DNA of 54,067 nt, taken from the NCBI GenBank assembly GCA_025869365.1, contig JAOZVV010000078.1, forward strand, positions 1 through 54,067, read 5' to 3'. The notes beneath the pieces are model-generated. The model had not been told where the DNA came from and ran no database searches. It worked only from the letters and a program-made list of their open reading frames with translations. Source of the DNA: Pseudonocardia sp. Its GTDB lineage: Bacteria; Actinomycetota; Actinomycetes; Mycobacteriales; Pseudonocardiaceae. Shown here one piece after another: positions 37,287-44,205 of this stretch. Position 1 is the stretch's first letter. Every line of letters begins with the position of its first letter. Made by a program: the position numbers and the translations under genes.

Positions 37287-38207
37287 ATGACCGAGACAGC
37301 AGAACGGCTCCCGCCGACGGGCACCGCGACGGGAGCGGCGATCGAGGTGCGCGGCCTGCACGTGCGCTACGGGGACTTCGAGGCGGTGCGCGGCATCGAC
37401 CTCGACGTCCGTCGCGGCGAGCTGTTCGCCCTGCTCGGCACGAACGGCGCGGGCAAGACCACGACCCTGGAGGTCCTCGAGGGCTTCCGGGCCCGCAGCG
37501 CGGGCGACGTGCGGGTGCTGGGTCTCGACCCCGGCACGCAACGCGCGGCGCTGCGGGACCGGATGGGCGTCCAGCTGCAGGAAGGGGGCTTCGTCGACGA
37601 GCTGACCGTCGGCGAGACCCTCGAGCTGTGGGGGAAGCTGGTCGCCCGTCCGGACCGCCCCGGCAGGTTGCTGGAGCGCTTCGACCTGGTCGCGAAGCGG
37701 GACACCAGGGTGAGCGCGCTCTCCGGCGGGGAGAAGCGCCGGCTCGACCTGGCGACGGCGGTATGGGGCTCGCCCGAGCTCGTCGTCCTGGACGAGCCGA
37801 CGACCGGGCTGGACCCGGAGTCCCGCCGCCGCACGTGGGATGCGGTGCAGGAGCTGCAGGAGGCCGGTCGCACGGTCGTGCTGACGACGCACTACCTGGA
37901 GGAGGCCGAGGCTCTCGCGGACCGCGTGGCGATCATGCACGAGGGCCGGGTCGTGGTGGCCGGGTCGCTCGGCGAGATCGTCGCCAGCCGGCCGGCCCGG
38001 TTCTCCGCGACGCTGCCCGACGACGTCACCCCGCCGGACGGCGTCGAGCTCGACGGCCGCACCGTCCGCGTGAGCAGCGACGACCTGCAGCGGGACCTCA
38101 CCGCGTTCCTGGGCTGGGCGGCTGCGCGAGGGGTGCAGCTGTCCGACCTCCGGGCCGCCCCGGCGTCCCTCGCGGACGTGTACCACTCGATCCGAGAGGA
38201 GTACTGA
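37287..38207 (+). CDS. ABC-2 exporter ATP-binding protein
   Basis: 306 residues from ATG 37287. Walker A LLGTNGAGKTTT (~50-60), Q-loop QLQEGGF, ABC signature LSGGEKRRLDLA, Walker B LVVLDEPTTGLDPESR and switch His in LTTHYLEEAE. The C-terminal extension (~215-306) is of the CcmA/DrrA type. It energises the permease encoded 1 bp downstream. Divergence from the DesK/DesR pair suggests the exporter is the main target of that system, a common arrangement for sensing and exporting membrane-active compounds. Confidence 0.93.
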   Translation: MTETAERLPPTGTATGAAIEVRGLHVRYGDFEAVRGIDLDVRRGELFALLGTNGAGKTTTLEVLEGFRARSAGDVRVLGLDPGTQRAALRDRMGVQLQEGGFVDELTVGETLELWGKLVARPDRPGRLLERFDLVAKRDTRVSALSGGEKRRLDLATAVWGSPELVVLDEPTTGLDPESRRRTWDAVQELQEAGRTVVLTTHYLEEAEALADRVAIMHEGRVVVAGSLGEIVASRPARFSATLPDDVTPPDGVELDGRTVRVSSDDLQRDLTAFLGWAAARGVQLSDLRAAPASLADVYHSIREEY

Positions 38208-38208
38208 C

Positions 38209-38934
38209 ATGGACCGCGTCCTCGCCCTGACGGCGTCCGAGCTGCGGCTGATCCTGCGCAACCGGACGGTGCTGATCTCCACCGTCGCCATCCCGCTGGG
38301 CCTGGGGTTGTTCATCGCCCTGACCAACCAGGGGGACGGCGGGCTCGGCGGCGCGTCGCTCGTCGCGATGCAGCTCGCGCTCGTGCTCGGCATGGGCATC
38401 TACGTGACCGCCACGCAGACGATCGTCGCGCGCCGGCAGAGCCTGGTACTCAAACGGCTCCGGACCAGCGGGATCTCCGACGGCGGCCTGCTCGTCGCGA
38501 CGATCGCTCCGGCCAGCGTGCTCGCCCTGGCCCAGCTGGTGCTCTTCGGGATCTTCGACGTCGTCCTCGGGATCGCGATGCCGACGTCCCCGCTCGCGCT
38601 GGTGCTCGCGCTCGTCGGGGGGCTGGCCCTGGTGGTGACCGCGGCGCTCGCGACCACGGTCGTGACGACCTCGGCCGAGCGGGCGCAGATCACCACGCTG
38701 CCACTGTTCTTCGTCATGATCGGTGCGGCGGTCGCCCTCGCGCTGATCCCGCTGTCCGGCTGGTTCCAGGCGATCGGGCTCGTCCCCGGCGCCGCGATCG
38801 GCGTGCTGACCAACGTCGCCTACGGCGGGGCCTGGTCCGGTGCACTGGTCCCGGTGGCGGCGCTGGTGCTGTGGCCGCTCCTGTTCGGCGTCCTCGCCCG
38901 GCGGCGCTTCCGCTGGGACCCGCGCGCGGTGTAG
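38209..38934 (+). CDS. ABC-2 type permease
   Basis: 241 residues, about six transmembrane helices. It starts MDRVLALTASELRLILRNRTVLISTVAIPLGLGLFIAL, typical of ABC-2 (DrrB/YadH) permeases. It begins one base after the ATPase stop, so the two form a dimeric exporter. Substrate unknown; linkage to a DesK-type kinase suggests a lipid or membrane-acting compound. Confidence 0.9.
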   Translation: MDRVLALTASELRLILRNRTVLISTVAIPLGLGLFIALTNQGDGGLGGASLVAMQLALVLGMGIYVTATQTIVARRQSLVLKRLRTSGISDGGLLVATIAPASVLALAQLVLFGIFDVVLGIAMPTSPLALVLALVGGLALVVTAALATTVVTTSAERAQITTLPLFFVMIGAAVALALIPLSGWFQAIGLVPGAAIGVLTNVAYGGAWSGALVPVAALVLWPLLFGVLARRRFRWDPRAV

Positions 38935-38997
38935 CCGCGGAGACCGGGGGATCGGCGGGCCGTGGATAACGGCCCGCCGACACGGCACAGTGGAACC

Positions 38998-39840
38998 GTG
39001 GTCGACAGAGCGGGGCTCGCGGACTTCCTGCGCCGGCGGCGCGAGGTGCTGCAGCCGGAGGACGTCGGGCTCCCGCGCGGGCCGCGGCGGCGGACCAGCG
39101 GGCTCCGTCGCGAGGAGGTCGCCGCCCTGTGCGGCATGTCCGCGGACTACTACAGCCGCCTCGAACGCCGACGGGGACCGCAGCCGTCGGAGCAGATGAT
39201 CGGCGCGATCGCCCGCGGCTTCCACCTCTCCCTCGACGAGCGGGACCATCTCTTCCTGCTCGCCGGCCACAACGTGCCGCGACGGGCGCTGCGCTCGGAT
39301 CACGTCAGCCCCGGCCTGCTCCGGGTGCTCGACCGGCTCGACGACACCCCGGCGCAGGTCATGACGGGCGTCGGGGAGACGCTGCTCCAGACCCGGCTCG
39401 CCGTCGCCCTCCTCGGGGACCAGACCCGCTACACCGGGATGGACCGGAGCATGGCCTACCGCTGGTTCGTCCATCCGGACGGCCGGCACACCGCACCGCT
39501 CGAGGACCACGAGAAACACGGCCGGATCTTCACCGCACAGGTGCGGGCCGCCGTGACCCGGGAGGGGCCGCGCTCCCGCGCCGCGGCGCTCGCCGAGGAG
39601 CTCCGCAGGCTCAGCCCGGAGTTCGTGCGCTACTGGGCCTACCACGAGGTGGGTCTGCGGCACACCGAGCCGAAGCGGATCGTCCACCCCGAGGTCGGGA
39701 TGCTGGTCCTGGACTGCCAGCAGCTGCTCGACCCGGACCAGTCCCAGTCCCTGCTCGTCTTCACCGCGACGCCGGGCAGCGAGAGCCACGAGAAGCTGCG
39801 GCTGCTCGACGTCATCGGCAACCAGCAGCTCAACGCCTGA
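38998..39840 (+). CDS. XRE-family regulator with MmyB-like ligand domain
   Basis: 280 residues from GTG 38998; an upstream GTG at 38962 is possible. The N-terminal helix-turn-helix (~10-75; LADFLRRRREVLQPEDVGLP... TSGLRREEVAALCGMSADYYSRLERRRGPQPSEQ) is followed by the MmyB-type domain (~95-280) with YTGMDRSMAYRWFVHPDGR and WAYHEVGLRHTEPKRIVHPEVGMLVLDCQQLL. Proteins of this kind are common in actinobacteria and usually control a neighbouring oxidoreductase or transporter. It follows the ABC permease by 63 bp on the same strand. Confidence 0.88.
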   Translation: MVDRAGLADFLRRRREVLQPEDVGLPRGPRRRTSGLRREEVAALCGMSADYYSRLERRRGPQPSEQMIGAIARGFHLSLDERDHLFLLAGHNVPRRALRSDHVSPGLLRVLDRLDDTPAQVMTGVGETLLQTRLAVALLGDQTRYTGMDRSMAYRWFVHPDGRHTAPLEDHEKHGRIFTAQVRAAVTREGPRSRAAALAEELRRLSPEFVRYWAYHEVGLRHTEPKRIVHPEVGMLVLDCQQLLDPDQSQSLLVFTATPGSESHEKLRLLDVIGNQQLNA

Positions 39841-39846
39841 CCCGGG

Positions 39847-40428
39847 TCAGCGCTTCGTGTCCACGCGGTGGAAGTTCAGGTGCGCGCGCGACGGCGTCGG
39901 GCCGCGCTGCCCCTGGTAGCGGGAGCCGACGCCCTCGCTGCCGTAGGGGCGCTCCGCGGGGCTGGAGAGCCGGAACAGGCACAGCTGGCCGATCTTCATC
40001 CCCGGCCAGAGCGTGATCGGCAGGTTCGCGACGTTCGACAGCTCGAGGGTGATGTGCCCGACGAAGCCCGGGTCGATGAAGCCCGCGGTGGAATGGGTCA
40101 GCAGGCCCAGGCGCCCCAGGCTGGACTTGCCCTCCAGCCGGCCCGCCAGATCGTCCGGCAGGCCCACGGACTCGTAGGTCGAGCCCAGGACGAACTCGCC
40201 GGGGTGCAGGACGAAGTTGTCCCCGTCCTCGGTCTCGACCGGCGTGGTCAGGTCGTCCTGCTGCTGGGCCGGGTCGATGTGGGTGTACCTGGAGTTCTGG
40301 AAGACGCGGAAGAACCGGTCCAGCCGGACGTCGATGCTCGACGGCTGGAGCATCGCCTCGTCCCAGGGGTCGAGGACGAGACGCCCGCCTTCGAGCTCCT
40401 TGCGCAGGTCGCGGTCGGACAGCAGCAC
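39847..40428 (-). CDS. dcd: dCTP deaminase
   Basis: 193 residues, the family length. It deaminates dCTP; actinobacterial enzymes often also hydrolyse the product to dUMP. Seen are [15 protein letters not shown] at the start, [16 protein letters not shown], the catalytic segment [21 protein letters not shown] with its Glu in RLEGKSS, and the C-terminal [23 protein letters not shown]. It is convergent with the XRE gene (6-bp gap). The next minus-strand gene ends about 50 bp upstream. Confidence 0.96.
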   Translation of the reverse strand: MLLSDRDLRKELEGGRLVLDPWDEAMLQPSSIDVRLDRFFRVFQNSRYTHIDPAQQQDDLTTPVETEDGDNFVLHPGEFVLGSTYESVGLPDDLAGRLEGKSSLGRLGLLTHSTAGFIDPGFVGHITLELSNVANLPITLWPGMKIGQLCLFRLSSPAERPYGSEGVGSRYQGQRGPTPSRAHLNFHRVDTKR

Positions 40429-40480
40429 CGGGCGACGCCCTTCCCTCGTGTCGTGTGGCTGGCACGACAGTAGTCAGGCC

Positions 40481-41596
40481 TCAGCCGGCGCTCGTCCTCG
40501 GTGCCGGGAGCTTCGACGACGAGGACAGCCCGAACATCCACGCGACGGCCTGTTCGACGCGCGCCGCCTCCAGGCCGTCGAACTGCTCGGAACGGGGGCT
40601 GGCGTGCAGCATCTGGCCGACGGTGCTCATCACCGCGGCCACCGAGATGCTGCGGATGGAGTCCCCCGGCTCGGGGATCCCGGTGCCCTCGACGTGCACC
40701 GCCGGGGCCCCGAGCCCGGGCGCGTCCGCGACCAGCGCGTCGTCGTCCGAGACGACGACCGAGCTCAGCGGCACCAGCCGCACCAGCTCGGTGAGCGCGA
40801 CGTCCGGGACCACGATGACGCGCTCGTGCTGCGCCAGGCCCAGCGCGGCGGCCGAGCCCGCCTGCGCACCCCAGACGACCACCTCGGTGTCCGGCTCCCG
40901 GGTCAGCAGGCCGGGTAGCCCGTCCAGCACGCCGACCGACCCCGGGCGCTCCAGGTTGACCAGCAGGAGGTGCCGCCGGCCGTCGCGGATCCGCTCCAGC
41001 AGCGTCGCGAACCGCAGCGACGACGGCTTCGGGTTCGCGTGCACGGCGTCCCCGGTGACGATCACGTTCGGGCCGGACCGCGCCTGCTCCGAGCCGCTGC
41101 CGGCCAGGAACAGCGACGCCAGCTGGCTGATGATGCGCCGGTTCGCCTCCTGCGGGAACGGGCAGAGCAGGTCGTCCGTGCCGGCGCCGGCCTGCATGTG
41201 GATGACGGGGATCTGCCGCCAGTACGCGACCTGCGCCGCCACCGTGGCCGTCATCCCGCCGCCGTAGACGACGATCGCGGTGGGGTCCTGCTCGACGAGC
41301 AGGGCGTCGAGGCGGGTCATCAGCGCCGCGGCGATGTCCGCCGGGTTCGGGCCGGGCAGCTCACCCAGGAGCAGGGTGATCTCGGCGCGGGCGCCGAGGT
41401 CCTCCCAGGCGATGTCCACCCGCATCGGGTCCTCGCCGCTGGCGACGGTGATGGCGCGTATCCGGTCTGCCGCCGCGAAGGCCGCGGCCACCGGGGCGAG
41501 TCTTGCGACCTCGGGCCGGGACCCGGCGATGAGCAGGACGTCGTGATCGTGATCCTGGGGCGGGAGCGACCCCAGGAGCGGGTCGAATGCCGTCAT
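40481..41596 (-). CDS. UDP-GlcNAc 2-epimerase-like protein with degenerate active site
   Basis: 371 residues from ATG 41596. Overall shape is that of WecB-type UDP-N-acetylglucosamine 2-epimerases (GT-B fold): VLLIAGSRPEVARLAPVAAAF at the start and PVIHMQAGAG...PFPQEANRRIISQLASLFLA in the middle. However, the usual HGDT motif reads YGGG, and the HVEAGLR motif reads HMQAGAG, so key acidic residues are lost. It may have a changed activity or a binding role. It lies alone upstream of dcd and next to a tRNA gene. UDP-sugar nucleotide genes also occur at 46-48 kb. Confidence 0.75.
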   Translation of the reverse strand: MTAFDPLLGSLPPQDHDHDVLLIAGSRPEVARLAPVAAAFAAADRIRAITVASGEDPMRVDIAWEDLGARAEITLLLGELPGPNPADIAAALMTRLDALLVEQDPTAIVVYGGGMTATVAAQVAYWRQIPVIHMQAGAGTDDLLCPFPQEANRRIISQLASLFLAGSGSEQARSGPNVIVTGDAVHANPKPSSLRFATLLERIRDGRRHLLLVNLERPGSVGVLDGLPGLLTREPDTEVVVWGAQAGSAAALGLAQHERVIVVPDVALTELVRLVPLSSVVVSDDDALVADAPGLGAPAVHVEGTGIPEPGDSIRSISVAAVMSTVGQMLHASPRSEQFDGLEAARVEQAVAWMFGLSSSSKLPAPRTSAG

Positions 41597-41771
41597 CCGA
41601 GAAGCCCTTCGGAGCGGGGGCGGCTGTGCCGGGCGGTGTCTGGGCGGGCGCACGGCGCCGATAGCCCTGCGTCGAACGGTGAGCTGATCATGCCCTGACC
41701 ACTCGGATGGACGCAGCCGGGAGGGTGTTCGATCACTGATCTAGGGATGCTAGAGTTCATCTGCGCACGTT

Positions 41772-41842
41772 GCGGATGTAGTTCAATGGTAGAACATCAG
41801 CTTCCCAAGCTGAATACGCGGGTTCGATTCCCGTCATCCGCT
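41772..41842 (+). tRNA. tRNA-Gly (anticodon CCC)
   Basis: 71 nt. Acceptor stem GCGGATG pairs with CATCCGC. D arm GTTC...GAAC. Anticodon stem TCAGC/GCTGA encloses loop TTCCCAA, giving CCC for GGG glycine codons. T arm CGGGTTCGATTCCCG is canonical. No CCA is encoded at the 3' end within the acceptor. No integrase or att-like direct repeat is visible beside it. Confidence 0.97.
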
Positions 41843-42220
41843 CTCACCACGACGGCCCAGCTCACACGGTGTCCACACCGGAGCTGGGCCTTCGTCGTTC
41901 CTGGACCCGGCAGGCCCACACCGCACGAAGGTGATCACCCCACGATCCAGGTCCATGGTCGTCCGCGGGGGAGCGCCGTCGCCCTCCTCGTCCCGCATCT
42001 GGGACTGCGAGTGGCGCTCCTGGAGCTCGGCCCGCTTCGCGCCGGTGAAGAACGCGTCCACCTCCTCCACGCCGGTGCCGGAGAGCGGCAGCGAACCCCG
42101 GCGCCACGGCAACCGGCTGCGGCGGCCGGCCCGGAACCCGAGGCGTTCGAGCGCGGCGAGCAGCACCAGCAGGCAGACCAGGCCCGGCAGGGTCAGCGCG
42201 AAGAGCAGACCGATTCCCAC
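41834..42220 (-). CDS. DUF6191-like membrane protein
   Basis: 128 residues if it starts at GTG 42220; the frame is open to 42442, which would add 74 residues with a plausible sequence (RSYGPEFLARFAAVILVDDAVARAA), so the start is unsure. One transmembrane helix (~3-24, FALTLPGLVCLLVLLAALERL), a basic linker, then a short domain VDAFFTGAKRAELQERHSQSQMRDEEGDGAPPRTTMDLDRG, which matches the actinobacterial DUF6191 pattern. Its last nine bases overlap the 3' end of the tRNA-Gly gene on the opposite strand, which is unusual. Function unknown. Confidence 0.6.
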   Translation of the reverse strand: MGIGLLFALTLPGLVCLLVLLAALERLGFRAGRRSRLPWRRGSLPLSGTGVEEVDAFFTGAKRAELQERHSQSQMRDEEGDGAPPRTTMDLDRGVITFVRCGPAGSRNDEGPAPVWTPCELGRRGESG

Positions 42221-42451
42221 GTCAGGCCACCAGCCCGATCCGCATCGCGGGCGGTTCGCGGCCCGGCTCGGACGCCCCGTCCATCCGGGTCGGGCCGCGG
42301 CCCGGGCGACCGCGTCGTCGACGAGGATCACCGCGGCGAAACGCGCGAGGAACTCCGGGCCGTAGGACCGATGCCCCCTCGACGCGACGGCGATCCGCCG
42401 CAGCACGGGGCGGCCCGCCGCGACACCGGTACGGATCCGCACGTCACGAGC

Positions 42452-42805
42452 CTAGGACAGCTCCGGGCCTCCGGAGTCGTGATCCCGGCGCAGCCGCACC
42501 GGGGCCTTGATCCGCCAGGACTCCTCGACGAGCTCCACCAGCTGCTCCCGGCCGATCCTCTCCAGGTCCACCAGGATCGCCGGGTAGCCGTCGTAGTGCG
42601 GCGTGGTGAAGAACGTCGGATCCCCCGACGCGAGGAGCGCCTCCTTCTCCTCCATCGCGCACAGGAGCACCAGCCCGCCCTCGGCCTCGGTCCGCAGGCG
42701 GGCGAACCCCTTGCCCTTCACCTTGAGCGCCGGGGTGCGGTAGGAGGTCGACTCCTCGACCCCCGGTAGCGCACATCCGATCTCCAGCACGTCGTCCCAG
42801 GTCAT
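42452..42805 (-). CDS. MmcQ/YjbR-family DNA-binding-like protein
   Basis: 117 residues, the usual size. It starts MTWDDVLEIGCALPGVEESTSYRTPALKVKGKGFARL and ends with the YDGYPAILVDLERIGREQLVELVEESWRIKAP pattern of the MmcQ/YjbR (CyaY-like fold) family. Members are small cytoplasmic proteins, sometimes described as DNA-binding, with no clear role. About 50 bp downstream of the alpha/beta hydrolase gene on the same strand. Confidence 0.88.
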   Translation of the reverse strand: MTWDDVLEIGCALPGVEESTSYRTPALKVKGKGFARLRTEAEGGLVLLCAMEEKEALLASGDPTFFTTPHYDGYPAILVDLERIGREQLVELVEESWRIKAPVRLRRDHDSGGPELS

Positions 42806-42854
42806 GGGTCCATCATGGCGACCCCGACCCCGGGCGTCGTGGAGAGAACGGAGC

Positions 42855-43577
42855 TCAGCCGCAGTGCTCGACGAGGAACTTCTCGACGGCCGCGCGCGCC
42901 GCGGGGCGATCCGCCTCGGGCTTCCACGCCTCGACGAGCGTGGCGTTCGGTGCCCACTCCGCGAGGTGTCGCGAGGCGCTCTGCGGGTGGTGCTCGTCGT
43001 CCCCCATCAGCACGAGGATCGGCGTCGAGAAGGCCGCGATCTCGGATCCGGGCACGCTCCACAGCACGTCGTGGCCGCCGTAGAGGTTCTGCTTGAACCC
43101 CGCCCAGTCCGCGGGCCCGGCCTCGGGGTGCAGGTCCTTCTTCTCCTCGGCGAACGCGTCGAAGGACGCGGTGAACAGCTCCCGGTTGCCGTCCAGGCCG
43201 ATCGGCTGCAGGGCCACCGCGGCCGCGACACGCGTCGGCGCCGTGTGGATCAGGCTGACGATGAACGCGCCGCCGATGCACATGCCCAGGACCCCGAACC
43301 GGTCGACGCCCAGGTGGTCCAGGAGAGCCAGCTGATCCGCCGTGTAGGTGTCCCAGCCGTCGGAGGCGTGCACCGGGGCGAAGGAACGGCCGGCGTTGCG
43401 CTGGTCCATCGCGATCACCCGGAAGTGCGGGGAGAGCGCCTCGACCGGGTTCCAGGGGGCGCGCTCCCAGAAGTCGACGGCGGAGCTCAGGCCACCGGGA
43501 GCGAGCAGCAGGACCGGGAACCCGGACCCGGTCTCCTCGTAGTGGATGCTCACGTCACCGTGCTCGAATGTCGACAT
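42855..43577 (-). CDS. alpha/beta hydrolase with Cys at the nucleophile position
   Basis: 240 residues, alpha/beta hydrolase fold: GSGFPVLLLAPGG near the start (oxyanion region), the nucleophile elbow in FGVLGMCIGGAFI, a probable acidic residue in TPILVLMGDDEHHP and a His in the same region. The elbow reads G-M-C-I-G-G, with Cys in place of the usual Ser, as in dienelactone hydrolases, although the rest resembles ordinary esterase/hydrolase proteins. The substrate is unknown. It is followed by the MmcQ gene and preceded by a tandem repeat. Confidence 0.8.
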   Translation of the reverse strand: MSTFEHGDVSIHYEETGSGFPVLLLAPGGLSSAVDFWERAPWNPVEALSPHFRVIAMDQRNAGRSFAPVHASDGWDTYTADQLALLDHLGVDRFGVLGMCIGGAFIVSLIHTAPTRVAAAVALQPIGLDGNRELFTASFDAFAEEKKDLHPEAGPADWAGFKQNLYGGHDVLWSVPGSEIAAFSTPILVLMGDDEHHPQSASRHLAEWAPNATLVEAWKPEADRPAARAAVEKFLVEHCG

Positions 43578-43598
43578 CGCACATCACCTCGTCCCGAA

Positions 43599-43630
43599 GC
43601 GAACCACATCCGGGGCGAACCACATCCGAG
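43599..43630. repeat. 16-bp tandem duplication
   Basis: Two adjacent copies of GCGAACCACATCCGRG, differing at one base, lie 22 bp upstream of the hydrolase start. They could be paired regulator sites or a recent duplication. Confidence 0.65.
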
Positions 43631-43678
43631 GCCGGCCGGATCCGCGGCCGCCGGGTCCGCGGGGGGCGTGTCACGAGA

Positions 43679-43709
43679 ACGGCGCGACGCCCGTCGGACG
43701 TCGCGCCGT
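43679..43709 (-). terminator. hairpin downstream of the small membrane protein gene
   Basis: An 11-bp stem (ACGGCGCGACG and CGTCGCGCCGT) with a 9-base loop lies 33 bp after the stop of the minus-strand gene at 43743. It separates that gene from the hydrolase gene. Confidence 0.7.
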
Positions 43710-43742
43710 CATGGTGCCGGGTGACCGACGTCACCTTCTCCG

Positions 43743-44075
43743 TCAGCGTCGCGGCGCGCCGGTCCGCTCCGCGGGACCCCACGCCGGGGTGCCGCCGGTC
43801 ACCCGCTGGACCGGCAGCTCGTAGAACCCGCTCATCAGCCCGCCCTGGGCCGGTCGCGGCTGCTCCCGGCGCGAGGCGCGGAGCTCCGCCAGCCGGCGCC
43901 GCGGGCCCTCCGAGAGGTGAGCGACCAGCAGCACCAGCGCGGTCCCCACGATCACCGGCGCACCGACCACCAACACCGGCCAGCCGAACGCCAGGTACCC
44001 GACGACCAACGCCACGAACTCCATGGCGATGACCGCCCCAGCCATACGCACCACGGTGCGTTCCTCCCCTTGCAT
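43743..44075 (-). CDS. small two-helix membrane protein of unknown function
   Basis: 110 residues from ATG 44075 (MQGEERTVVRM). Two transmembrane helices (~10-28 and ~32-52; AVIAMEFVALVVGYLAFGWPVLVVGAPVIVGTALVLLVAHL) are followed by a basic, probably cytoplasmic tail ending in Arg-Arg. No family recognised. It lies 130 bp downstream of the Hsp70-like gene on the same strand and has its own terminator, so it may be co-transcribed with that gene. Confidence 0.65.
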   Translation of the reverse strand: MQGEERTVVRMAGAVIAMEFVALVVGYLAFGWPVLVVGAPVIVGTALVLLVAHLSEGPRRRLAELRASRREQPRPAQGGLMSGFYELPVQRVTGGTPAWGPAERTGAPRR

Positions 44076-44205
44076 GTCCTGCACCCCGTCCTCCGGGCCC
44101 GCCCCCGCGGGCCACACTGCTCTATCTTGTCGCGCCGGGTGTTCGTGACGCCGATCGGCCTGACCGAGACCCAACCGATATCTGCCCCGCTCAGCGGGCC
44201 TCCCG

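Noticed and set aside
41772..41842. tRNA-Gly as an integration site for a mobile element
   Set aside because: No integrase, no direct repeat of the tRNA 3' end and no phage or plasmid genes are seen on either side within the window.
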